Translations under genes and position numbers: made by a program
NCBI GenBank assembly: GCA_964498065.1
Contig: CAZCFZ010000090.1
Location: 1-15,139, forward strand
Length of the DNA: 15,139 nucleotides
Origin: FEN-1297 sp964498065
Lineage (GTDB): Bacteria > Bacteroidota > Ignavibacteria > Ignavibacteriales > Ignavibacteriaceae
Reading direction: 5' to 3'
The notes under the pieces: generated by a model
Told to the model about the DNA's origin: nothing
Seen by the model: the letters and a program-made list of their open reading frames with translations, nothing else
Database searches by the model: none
In this document: positions 1 through 7,767 of the stretch, piece after piece
Position numbering within the stretch: the stretch's first letter is position 1
How the letters are laid out: each line of letters opens with the position of its first letter

Positions 1-934
1 TTGCTATTAAAATCAATGCAACAATTAAGGCAAATGTAAACGATTCATACTCAAGCAAAGCCATTATAACCGGCAAAATTAAAGATAGGGCGGAGCCTAT
101 TGTCGGAATAAAATTGAAAAGGAATACAAATAAGCCCCAAATAATAGGGAAATCCACTCCCAGAATCGCTAGAAAGATGGATACAATAACACCGGCGAAA
201 AGGTTTATTAGAATCTTAAGAATAATATACCTTTGTATCTGCTCTGTAATTGTTTTAAAAGTATTTGCCAGTTTCTCTTCTTTTGACTGCCGCTCCAAAG
301 TTAAAGTATCCTTAAGAGATGGTGTTAATTCTGTCTGTAATTTTTCTGCCGAAGTGAGATATTTTTTCTTTACCTTTTTCATTTCCGGTTTAACTCTCTT
401 GAAAACGAACCTGTCTTTTATTGCTTCGTAAATTGTATTATGGCCTGTCATTACAAAAATGAAAAAGAATAATATAAACAATGCGTTTCCTATTAATGCA
501 AAAGTTGAATTAAAAATGCCGCCGGCAAGCTGCTGATAATTAATTTTTGCAATAATTCTTTCAATTGAAAAATACCTGAAAAACGGATCCTTTATATTCA
601 TAGAAATTGCAGCACCGGAAATTATATGATCCAGTTTATTAAAATATTGAGGTATTTGCTGGCCGAACCTTACAAATGCTCCTATTATGAAAGATGAGAC
701 TCCCCATAAAATGAATGCCATTATAAGAATATCAATTATAACTGCCGAGAACAGCGGAAACTTATTGTTCGATAAAAAGTTGTTCAGCGGAGAAAATAGG
801 AAGAATAAAAAATAAGCTATAACGAAAGGTATAAATATGTGGCTTAACTCTTTAAGAACTATCGCAATTATAGTTATGCCAATTATTGATATAAAAAATT
901 TTGTAGAAGCATCAAGCCGGATTCTCTTTGCCAT
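1..934 (-). CDS. AI-2E family transporter (PerM/TqsA-like permease), C-terminus cut by window edge
   Basis: An open frame of 311 codons runs from an ATG at 934 off the left edge. Several hydrophobic segments lie at about residues 13-28, 33-50, 62-90, 143-163, 240-260 and 264-292. The stretch GLFVFLFNFIPTIGSAL (about 267-283) is the hallmark of the AI-2E/DUF20 family, whose members export autoinducer-2 or other small solutes or act as Na+/H+ antiporters. Family members are usually about 340-400 residues, so roughly 30-90 are missing. A charged, probably cytoplasmic stretch at about 170-235 is rich in Lys and Glu and looks long for the family. An in-frame stop lies nine codons before the ATG and no better start is available; no clear Shine-Dalgarno is seen. 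The substrate cannot be told from sequence. The family call is firm, the specific function is not. Confidence 0.9.
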   Translation of the reverse strand, partial: MAKRIRLDASTKFFISIIGITIIAIVLKELSHIFIPFVIAYFLFFLFSPLNNFLSNNKFPLFSAVIIDILIMAFILWGVSSFIIGAFVRFGQQIPQYFNKLDHIISGAAISMNIKDPFFRYFSIERIIAKINYQQLAGGIFNSTFALIGNALFILFFFIFVMTGHNTIYEAIKDRFVFKRVKPEMKKVKKKYLTSAEKLQTELTPSLKDTLTLERQSKEEKLANTFKTITEQIQRYIILKILINLFAGVIVSIFLAILGVDFPIIWGLFVFLFNFIPTIGSALSLILPVIMALLEYESFTFALIVALILIA

Positions 935-1070
935 TACAACTGCCGATAGAATTTGAACTTAATTAATTAATTTTAATTCAACAATCCTTTCGAGCTGAAT
1001 TTATTATTAAATAATATTAATAAATAATTCCTATACATTTAACTTAGTTAATTGACGGCAAAAAGAAAAC

Positions 1071-2417
1071 TTACAAAGATGAATTAACCAAACCCGAAGG
1101 TGTTTGCGGAGTCGTCAAGATATATTTGAACAACTCCCACCTTTTTTCGGGATGATTTTCTGTACCGCCGTTCTTCTCAATATAATTTTGAATAATCTCT
1201 TCACCCAGATTATAATTTATTACATAACTTCTGTATTTTTCAATAAATTTTATTCTCTGTTCTGCCCTTTTCGGAGCCATTAAGCTGTATTTCTTCAACC
1301 AATTAAGCGTTTGCTCCTTATTCCATTTATTGTCTAAATAATTTCTGGCTGCTTCATTGCCCGCAAAACTTAAATCCTGCAGCAGACTTTGCACTTCTTC
1401 ATAATTTTCAGCTTTGGAGGTATCCAGACCGGCTAAAGGAAATAGAACTTTTTGCTCAAATTTAATTTTTTCATTTCCAGGAAATATCATGCGAATACCA
1501 AAATTTGCAGTTCCTTCCGCTATTAGTGATTGCGGGCTGTATAACGGATATACGGTATACTCCATCCATTTTTTTTGTTTCACTAATTTTTCTTCGAGCA
1601 GCGTATTGTAAACATGATGGCCCGGATATCCTTCATGTGCTGCAAGTTCAATTGCACGGTCAATATATATCGGAAGATCCGTATTTACCTGAATAACACT
1701 AAAATAATTTCCCTTATACCAGTTATATGCACTCCAGGGTTTGTCCGTAACATATTCAACTTTAAAGTTTTCTCCTTGGGGAAGATTAATATGTTCTAAT
1801 GTTCTGCGTCTGCATTCGTTTATTGCGGCTTCAAAAACAGAACTTAATTTATCTTTCGGAATTATAAAACTCTTTTTATAATCTTCCAGCCTTTTTGAAA
1901 TATCTCCCTTCCCCGGTAAAATCTTGTTCAGCTTATCCAGAATTTTTTGAAAATGTTCTTTGTCGTATGAAGGCGCTACCGCATCGTATAAAGCCTTGCT
2001 TTCTTTATCGAACGGCAATGATCCGCCTTCAAGCATAAATATTTCCGTTTTAACCGCTAAAAGCTGTTTGTATAAAAATCTATATCTCAAAGTTTCAAGT
2101 CCGTCGGCTTTGTAATTTTTTAATGCATCAAGATTATTAAGCAGACTATCTGTTTCCGCACTGCATTGTTTCAATAATGCACTTGAATCTGCGGCGGTTT
2201 TTAATTCATTTTTAGAATACCAATCGGCCGGGCCGTAATAGGCATCTACATAATTATTATCTAATTGCCCTACCTTTAATACAAGTTTAACATAATTTTC
2301 TGCTATATTATTCATTTTAGCATCCAGTTTATTACTAAAATTATTTTGATCTTTATTTTTGCAAGACGAAAAAAGTATCGCAGCAAGTAGGAAAAAAAAG
2401 CCTCTGCGTAATATCAT
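1071..2417 (-). CDS. DUF885 family lipoprotein, probable zinc metallopeptidase
   Basis: The 448-residue protein begins with a lipoprotein signal: basic residues, a hydrophobic run, then a lipobox ending FSSC with Cys19 as the expected lipidated residue. It is therefore probably anchored in the envelope facing the periplasm. Residues 261-268 read HEGYPGHH, the signature of the DUF885 family, where the His and Glu residues are thought to bind zinc in a gluzincin-like site. Glu301 in IAEGTANFG is a plausible further ligand. At 448 residues it is shorter than many DUF885 proteins (often 550-600). The ATG at 2417 has an AGGA about six bases upstream. It lies 97 bases downstream of the GH13 gene on the same strand, so co-transcription is possible, but no functional link is evident. 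The peptidase role is inferred from the family; no substrate is known. Confidence 0.88.
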   Translation of the reverse strand: MILRRGFFFLLAAILFSSCKNKDQNNFSNKLDAKMNNIAENYVKLVLKVGQLDNNYVDAYYGPADWYSKNELKTAADSSALLKQCSAETDSLLNNLDALKNYKADGLETLRYRFLYKQLLAVKTEIFMLEGGSLPFDKESKALYDAVAPSYDKEHFQKILDKLNKILPGKGDISKRLEDYKKSFIIPKDKLSSVFEAAINECRRRTLEHINLPQGENFKVEYVTDKPWSAYNWYKGNYFSVIQVNTDLPIYIDRAIELAAHEGYPGHHVYNTLLEEKLVKQKKWMEYTVYPLYSPQSLIAEGTANFGIRMIFPGNEKIKFEQKVLFPLAGLDTSKAENYEEVQSLLQDLSFAGNEAARNYLDNKWNKEQTLNWLKKYSLMAPKRAEQRIKFIEKYRSYVINYNLGEEIIQNYIEKNGGTENHPEKRWELFKYILTTPQTPSGLVNSSL

Positions 2418-2514
2418 TTATATCCTATTGTGAAATTATTTAATCAATTTTGAAGTTAAAAAACTAAATCTAAATTTTGAAAATCAAATTATTTTTAATT
2501 GTGTTTTATAATCT

Positions 2515-4917
2515 TTATTCTACTTTAATTATTCTGAAACCGATTGCCGGAATTGTAATAGAAATAGTATTATCGACGATTTTATATTTATTTCCGGAAT
2601 ATAGATCTATCCCGGAATCCAAATGGTATATTTCCGGTAAAGAGATATTCATTATTTTAGGTTTGCTGCTTTTATTTATTGCAACCAAAATTCTTTCATT
2701 CATATCCGAACGAAGATAAACATAATTATTTGTATCGGCTGTTAACGTTTGAAAATCTCCGTATCTTAATGCAGAATTGTTATCTCTAATATTTATAATT
2801 TTTCTAACATCATGAAGAGTTTCTCTTTCCCAGGGAGATAATAGATTACCAAACCGCATCATTCTTCTATTATCCGGATCTGCTGCACCGGTCATTCCTA
2901 TTTCATCTCCATAATCAATTACAGGGATACCGGGAATTGTTAGCAGATAACTTAAATAAAGTTTAAGCTTTTCATAACTCGATTCATGTTTAACTGTAGG
3001 CGGATCAGTCCATCCGATTTCGGAAGCATTGTTGCCGTCTAAGGGTATTTCGCCGTCTGCAAAAGCCATAAACCGGACCTTATCATGACTATCCATGATA
3101 TTTCCCATTAAATTATTTTCGCCGTAAACCAAAAATGATTTTTGAATTTCGTTATCGAGTTTCTTAAATGATGCTTTGGGATCTAAAAAAGTAGGAATTG
3201 CCACATCATAAAGATTAAAATTGAACTGTGCATTTAACTGACCATTATTAACATATGAATCAACTAATTTATAGCTTCCGAAAGTTTCGCCGATTTGATA
3301 GATTTTTCTTTTTTCAGGATTTTCAATTTCTTTTTTAATTTTTCTCGTCAGCAGCCGCCAAAATTCATTCGGAATATGCTTAACTGCATCATGCCTAAAT
3401 CCATCTGCATCTGTTTGTTTGAGCCACCAGACAGCATTGTTTGTCATAAAGTTTCTTGCAGCTTTAGATCCTACATAATTAAAAGTTGGAAGGTAGGTAT
3501 CAAACCAGGTAGTAAGACGTTCTTCATCCCAGAGTCTTAAATTTCTTTTCCCGTTCGGAAGATATAGAACACCAAACCAATCCCGGTGTTTTTTATATAA
3601 AGGATTCTTAATAAAAACATGATGAGCTACATAATCAATTAATACCTTTATTTTATGTTGATGAGCCGTTGATATTAATTTTTTTAATAAAGACATATTA
3701 CCAAAGTGTTCTTCCACTTTAGAAGAATGTAAAGGCCAATAGCCATGATAGCCTGTATAGAGCCTATGCGGGGCAGGATATTCTCTGTAAGCGCTGTCCG
3801 GATTGTCAACTACCGGAGAAATCCATAAGGTATTTACACCCAGCGAATCAAAATAGCCTGAATTAATTTTATCTAAGATGCCCTGTAAATCACCGCCCTG
3901 GTAATTAGCTTTAAAAGAAAGATCCGGCAGTACTACCGGTTTATCATTACTTTTATCGCCATCATAAAATCTGTCTATCATTATCGAATAAATAATCTGA
4001 TCCTGCAGAGTTAAATTTTTTTCATGACCTGCCGGTACTCCCTTAAATAAATGAACCGTTTGTAAATTTGAAGTTTGACCGTTCTTATTAACTGCTAATC
4101 TTATAATAACATTTTGATGTAATGCTTCACCTTTTATTTTTAATTCAATTTTACTTCCGGTTATTTTGATTTGCTGTTTAGGGATTTTCGTATTATTTAT
4201 CAACGCAATAATGTTTGATATGCTGACCGGGAAAGGATTCTTCCCTTTTTCAACATGAAAGAACAGGCTTACGCTCGTATCGGTTATGGATTTACCCAAA
4301 ATATCCAGATAAATTTTTTGCGTATGTCTTGGCAAAATGCTGAAGGCGGAATTAAGTCCTCCCATTCCGTTTGGCACTTTATCGGGATTAGTCGGATCAA
4401 CAATCTCACTACCATCGACATAAAATCTATACTGATAACTGCCCGGTTCCAAATTTATTTTTATCCGATAAACACCGTTCTCAAATTTCATAGGCAGGCT
4501 TTGCCTGTTCCATCCGTTAAAGCTTCCGAATAAGTTAACGGATTTCGGATTACCTTCCGGTTTATAAGTAAATGAATATGCTTGAGGAATTTCGGAAGTA
4601 ACCGGCAGCTCATAGTTATTACCGTTAAAGGTAAAGTCAATTAAATCCATTCCCTCAAAATTTTTGCCGGAAGTCAGACAAAGAGTATTACTTTTTGATA
4701 AGTAGGAAACCTTTATATTTTTATTTTGTTTAAATTGTACTTTATAGTCTTTGGCATAAAAAATATCACTAACCATTAAAGAATCGGTAATTCCGGCGGT
4801 TAAATGGATAGGCCTAATTAAATCCGCAATTCTTTGTGCTTTAATTGATGCTGAAAATAATAGTAAAAGAAAAAGCGTTCTTAAGAAGCTTTGCATTCTG
4901 TAAAAGTTTAAACCCAT
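2515..4917 (-). CDS. Secreted alpha-amylase family protein (GH13) with CBM48-like domain
   Basis: The ATG at 4917 is preferred over an upstream one at 4950 because GGAG sits eight bases before it and a Sec signal peptide (hydrophobic core, then SASIKA-Q) follows. This gives 800 residues. After an N-terminal beta domain (about 28-110), a CBM48/AMPK-type glycogen-binding domain spans about 115-195 (VNLFGSFNGWNR, then GSYQYRFYVDG). A further beta domain leads to the GH13 barrel from about residue 305. All four GH13 regions are intact: DYVAHH (region I), GFRHDAVKH with nucleophile Asp510, IGETF with acid/base Glu544, and DSHD with Asp612. QGGD and DYGDEIGM are also present, followed by a C-terminal beta domain. 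This pattern recalls cyclomaltodextrinase/neopullulanase-like GH13 enzymes that cleave alpha-1,4-glucans in the periplasm or outside. No susCD-like partner is adjacent. Exact specificity is uncertain. Confidence 0.93.
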   Translation of the reverse strand: MGLNFYRMQSFLRTLFLLLLFSASIKAQRIADLIRPIHLTAGITDSLMVSDIFYAKDYKVQFKQNKNIKVSYLSKSNTLCLTSGKNFEGMDLIDFTFNGNNYELPVTSEIPQAYSFTYKPEGNPKSVNLFGSFNGWNRQSLPMKFENGVYRIKINLEPGSYQYRFYVDGSEIVDPTNPDKVPNGMGGLNSAFSILPRHTQKIYLDILGKSITDTSVSLFFHVEKGKNPFPVSISNIIALINNTKIPKQQIKITGSKIELKIKGEALHQNVIIRLAVNKNGQTSNLQTVHLFKGVPAGHEKNLTLQDQIIYSIMIDRFYDGDKSNDKPVVLPDLSFKANYQGGDLQGILDKINSGYFDSLGVNTLWISPVVDNPDSAYREYPAPHRLYTGYHGYWPLHSSKVEEHFGNMSLLKKLISTAHQHKIKVLIDYVAHHVFIKNPLYKKHRDWFGVLYLPNGKRNLRLWDEERLTTWFDTYLPTFNYVGSKAARNFMTNNAVWWLKQTDADGFRHDAVKHIPNEFWRLLTRKIKKEIENPEKRKIYQIGETFGSYKLVDSYVNNGQLNAQFNFNLYDVAIPTFLDPKASFKKLDNEIQKSFLVYGENNLMGNIMDSHDKVRFMAFADGEIPLDGNNASEIGWTDPPTVKHESSYEKLKLYLSYLLTIPGIPVIDYGDEIGMTGAADPDNRRMMRFGNLLSPWERETLHDVRKIINIRDNNSALRYGDFQTLTADTNNYVYLRSDMNERILVAINKSSKPKIMNISLPEIYHLDSGIDLYSGNKYKIVDNTISITIPAIGFRIIKVE

Positions 4918-5081
4918 TTTTAACACTCCATGATAAGAGTCCTCTTCCATCTAGCTAATAAACCCACTAACTATTGTGTAAACTTAATAAAAAGAAAATT
5001 GAATGGCTTAACAAAAAATCGACCTGTAAAGAAAATGAAAATAATAAAAGGTGAGTATTTTATATAATTTTAAATGCCTGT

Positions 5082-5096
5082 ATTATATGATATAAT
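5082..5096. repeat. Perfect 7-1-7 palindrome in the GH13 upstream region
   Basis: ATTATAT-G-ATATAAT is a perfect inverted repeat with a one-base centre, 165 bases before the GH13 start codon. The 7-1-7 shape is that of Fur/PerR-type operators, but the bases do not match the Fur consensus. The arms are all A/T in very AT-rich DNA, so chance is a real possibility. It also contains a TATAAT on the minus strand that could be a -10 box. Confidence 0.25.
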
Positions 5097-5156
5097 GCTT
5101 TTAATAATTTGTTAGAATTTAATATAATATTTGGACAAATGAATTATTGTTATCTT

Positions 5157-5200
5157 CATTTAATAAAAGAAAAAAGAAAGCCTGTCTTTCAACAGGCTTT
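5157..5200 (-). terminator. Intrinsic terminator of the HU gene
   Basis: AAAGCCTGT (5177-5185) and ACAGGCTTT (5192-5200) form a perfect 9-bp stem with a six-base loop. Read on the minus strand the stem is followed by CTTTTTTCTTTTATT (down to about 5160), a good U-tract. It starts only about a dozen bases after the HU stop codon. HU therefore probably ends as a single-gene transcript, and the GH13 gene needs its own promoter. Confidence 0.88.
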
Positions 5201-5211
5201 AAATACATAAA

Positions 5212-5505
5212 CTATTTCTTAGGTACTACAGCGTCTTTTGCTGCTTTTGCGATTCTAAACTTTAGAGCTTTCTTTGCAGGAATTACCATTGTTTCGCCTG
5301 TGGCAGGATTTCTACCTACTCTTTTCTTACGATTAACGACAACTAATTTCCCCAGGCCTGGAACCACAAAAGATTTTTTAGCTTCTTTATAAGCTAACGA
5401 AACAAATTCGTCTAAAAATTCTCCGGCCAATTTTTTTGTAGTGCCGGTCTTTTTTGAAAGATGATCCAAAATTTGACCTTTGGTCATAGGCTTTACAGCT
5501 GCCAT
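5212..5505 (-). CDS. HU family DNA-binding protein
   Basis: This 97-residue basic protein carries the HU/IHF signature RNPATGE at residues 65-71 on the beta arm, including the proline (Pro67) that intercalates into and bends DNA. The N-terminal helices (about 8-45) form the dimer body. HU proteins compact the nucleoid and assist replication, recombination and transcription as homo- or heterodimers. An N-terminal extension of about six residues precedes the usual M-T-K start. The ATG at 5505 is chosen because AAGGA lies about eight bases upstream, too far for the internal Met at residue 7. It is flanked by its own terminator downstream and a spacer upstream, so it looks monocistronic. A perfect TATAAT on the minus strand at 5552-5557, 46 bases before the start, is a possible -10 box, but the -35 is poor. 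Confidence 0.96.
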   Translation of the reverse strand: MAAVKPMTKGQILDHLSKKTGTTKKLAGEFLDEFVSLAYKEAKKSFVVPGLGKLVVVNRKKRVGRNPATGETMVIPAKKALKFRIAKAAKDAVVPKK

Positions 5506-5551
5506 AGCGTTTTCCTTTTTTAATTATTTAATTAGATAATTCGATACTTAA

Positions 5552-5557
5552 ATTATA
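5552..5557 (-). promoter_or_regulatory. Possible -10 box for the HU gene
   Basis: A perfect TATAAT on the minus strand lies 46 bases before the HU start codon. No convincing TTGACA-like element sits 16-18 bases upstream, and the DNA here is so AT-rich that such hexamers occur by chance. Confidence 0.28.
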
Positions 5558-5701
5558 AATAAAAATCCTTAAATAAAATATTAATTCAATTTTTTTGGAA
5601 AAATATTTTCAATCTACCCTAATCAGGCTAGTATGAGACCCAACACTATAGGTTAAGGCATGCCGGTTAATAAAAATGCGAAAGGCACTATTGATATTCC
5701 T

Positions 5702-5730
5702 TTGTAGCTTAAAATTTATTTAGTTATTTT
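5702..5730 (+). promoter_or_regulatory. Possible promoter for the TonB-plug outer-membrane protein gene
   Basis: TTGTAG (5702-5707) and TATTTT (5725-5730) are 17 bases apart, matching 3 of 6 and 4 of 6 positions of the sigma-70 consensus. The placement immediately before the Fur-like box would let a bound repressor block polymerase. The match is weak, and this lineage may use other promoter elements. Confidence 0.3.
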
Positions 5731-5746
5731 CATGATTATCATTATT
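5728..5746. promoter_or_regulatory. Candidate Fur box
   Basis: The 19 bases match the classical Fur consensus GATAATGATAATCATTATC at 14 positions. In the 7-1-7 form (TGATAAT-n-ATTATCA), 12 of 14 positions agree. It ends 17 bases before the start codon of the TonB-plug protein gene, where a repressor would cover the promoter or transcription start. Fur represses iron-uptake genes when iron is plentiful, which fits an outer-membrane receptor-like target. This is a sequence match only; background AT content raises the chance of false hits. Confidence 0.55.
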
Positions 5747-5763
5747 AAAAAATTGAATCGACC

Positions 5764-7710
5764 TTGTTTAAAATAATAAAACTTCTGCCGATTTTATTTC
5801 TTGTTCTCTTTACAACTGCACAATCCCAGTCTTTTGATTCTCTGAGAACAAAAAAGCAAATTCATATTAGTGATTCATTAAAAGCCTCAGCAAAAGACAC
5901 ACTTGCAGTTAACGATTCCTTGAAGAAAGTAATTGCCGCCAGAAATATTATTAAACCAATCTATGAAGAACCTTTGGATTCATACGGAAACTTTATAAAC
6001 AGAGAAACAATAAACGGACTGGATTACCGGTATACGGGAGATTTATTCAAACCTTTTAGCTTTAACTTTACCAGAGATTACGGATTTATAGGATATCCTA
6101 ATGAAACAATGCTATACGGAATGGGATTTAACAGCATTAGTTATCTTGAAGACGGGGTTCCCATAAATAATCGACTTACCAATTCGTTGGATTTAAACTT
6201 CGTTCAATCCGAGTACATTGATTCGATCGAAGTTGTACCTTCACCAAGAGGATTTTTATACGGATCGATCAGCAATCCAAGTACCGTAAATTTTATTTCC
6301 CGGGACTTTATAGCAGTGAAGCCGTATTCAAGGATTAAATATTACCAGGGGCCTTCAGGTGAAGCATTAATCGACGGGATTTTTAATGAAAGAGTTTTTA
6401 AAAAATTTGATCTTTCATTCGATGTAACAAATAGAAAGGCCGACAGCACTTATACAAACAGCAGCTTCAGTATTTGGCAGGCTAAGGTAAGATTAAAATA
6501 CTTTTTATCGAATAAAATTAATTTATTAGGAAGCTATGATTTTTATAATTCAAAACTGGGGCTAAACGGAGGAGTCAATGTGGATAGTATTGCCAGAACA
6601 TATACGGATATAAATTATTATCTTTATAATGAATATCTGGCTCCTGTAAATTATCCTTTCAGAAACCAAAGAGTTAAAGATCATTTATTCAATCTTAAGT
6701 TACTGGGTAAGTTTGTTCCTAATTCTTTAACTGATTTGAATTTTTATTATAAATATAATCAAACCGATTTAAACCAATACCAGGATACAACATCTTATAA
6801 GACAATAGGAAAGAATAAGATATACGGAGTTGCATTTAAACAATCTTATTCAGCCGGTATTTTTAATATTCAGTTAAATGCAAATTATGAAAAAGCGGAT
6901 ATTAAATATTATTCACTCTCAAATTCATTTCTAAATTATTATCCGATTAAGTATAATAATTATGCTATATCTTCAATTTTATCGTTTAAGCTACTAGACA
7001 GCACCCTGATCCCTTCACTATATTATAAGTATGACAATGAGTCGGGCAACATTTACCAGCCGTCGGTTAACGGTATGTACAACGGGTATGGTGCTGATAT
7101 TTCTTATTATTTTTTAAAGAATTCAAAAATATACTTGGGTTATTCTAATTATAAAACTTATGCACATTCAGGTATTGTGAAAGATTTTGAGGCAGGTATA
7201 TCATTATCAAGCGGAAATATATATACGGATCTAAAATATTTTAAAAGAAATAATCTCGAGCTCCCGGAAAGATATCCGTTTTTATCATATGAGAGGTATT
7301 ACCCGGCTCTAGAAGGTGTAGGATTTAATTTGAATTTTCTGATTTGGAAAATAGGTATTGAAACTACAACTTCGCTTTATTCTACCAACAACAGATCTCA
7401 GCTTTTGTATTTACTGCCGAAGATTAATTTTAAAGGAGGCCTGTATTATGAAGACATGCTGTTTCATTCAAATTTAAATTTGAAAACCGGGCTGGTCTTT
7501 CACTATAACGGCAAACAAGAATACTCGAATAATCTAAATGTTAATCAGAGCAATGATTTGGATTTTACTCTAACCGGAATAATTCAAAAAGTTGCCATAA
7601 TATATTTTACATGGCAAAACTTGTTTGATAACCAGTATTATATGATCCCTTATTACCCCATGCCCCGGAGAGCAATACGTTTTGGAATTGCATGGGTTCT
7701 ATTCGATTAA
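5764..7710 (+). CDS. TonB-dependent receptor-like outer-membrane protein with plug domain
   Basis: The 648-residue protein starts with a Sec signal peptide (to about residue 21, ending AQSQ). A TonB-receptor plug domain follows, best seen at about 115-180: LEDGVPINNR, then YIDSIEVVPSPRGFLYGS and the PSTVNFISR ending. The rest is a run of alternating aromatic/polar beta strands ending in IRFGIAWVLFD, like the C-terminal strand and final aromatic residue of an outer-membrane barrel. No carboxypeptidase-like N-terminal domain and no clear TonB box are seen. The start is TTG at 5764: an in-frame stop lies six codons upstream and the signal peptide begins at once, but there is no Shine-Dalgarno. 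A Fur-like box sits 17 bases upstream, suggesting iron-regulated uptake. The ligand is unknown, and no siderophore or ABC partner genes are adjacent. Confidence 0.82.
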   Translation: MFKIIKLLPILFLVLFTTAQSQSFDSLRTKKQIHISDSLKASAKDTLAVNDSLKKVIAARNIIKPIYEEPLDSYGNFINRETINGLDYRYTGDLFKPFSFNFTRDYGFIGYPNETMLYGMGFNSISYLEDGVPINNRLTNSLDLNFVQSEYIDSIEVVPSPRGFLYGSISNPSTVNFISRDFIAVKPYSRIKYYQGPSGEALIDGIFNERVFKKFDLSFDVTNRKADSTYTNSSFSIWQAKVRLKYFLSNKINLLGSYDFYNSKLGLNGGVNVDSIARTYTDINYYLYNEYLAPVNYPFRNQRVKDHLFNLKLLGKFVPNSLTDLNFYYKYNQTDLNQYQDTTSYKTIGKNKIYGVAFKQSYSAGIFNIQLNANYEKADIKYYSLSNSFLNYYPIKYNNYAISSILSFKLLDSTLIPSLYYKYDNESGNIYQPSVNGMYNGYGADISYYFLKNSKIYLGYSNYKTYAHSGIVKDFEAGISLSSGNIYTDLKYFKRNNLELPERYPFLSYERYYPALEGVGFNLNFLIWKIGIETTTSLYSTNNRSQLLYLLPKINFKGGLYYEDMLFHSNLNLKTGLVFHYNGKQEYSNNLNVNQSNDLDFTLTGIIQKVAIIYFTWQNLFDNQYYMIPYYPMPRRAIRFGIAWVLFD

Positions 7711-7767
7711 GTTTTTTCTTGACTAATATTCTTTCAGAACAGAATTTTAGCAATAAAAATTATAATG

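Noticed and set aside
114..431. 105-codon plus-strand frame near the left edge
   Set aside because: It is antisense to the AI-2E family permease, whose frame is open from 934 to the edge and has recognisable family motifs.
2477..2719. 80-codon hydrophobic plus-strand frame
   Set aside because: It overlaps the C-terminal end of the GH13 gene on the opposite strand, whose protein sequence is clearly conserved. The hydrophobicity is an antisense artefact.
4918..4950. Upstream ATG start for the GH13 gene
   Set aside because: It would put 11 extra polar residues before the signal peptide, and it has no ribosome binding site as good as the GGAG before the ATG at 4917.
5597..5700. Possible tRNA or TPP-type riboswitch, suggested by TGAGACCC and the higher GC content
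   Set aside because: No cloverleaf, no T-loop consensus and no complete CTGAGA/ACCTGAT core on either strand. Left only as an unexplained island.
5660..5707. 15-codon frame starting ATGCCGGTTAAT in the HU/TonB-plug spacer
   Set aside because: It has no ribosome binding site at a workable distance and is too short to judge; nothing marks it as coding.
7711..7767. Shared terminator between the convergent TonB-plug and response-regulator genes
   Set aside because: Only a 5-bp weak stem (ATTCT/AGAAT) and a T-run directly after the stop; this falls short of a supportable intrinsic terminator.
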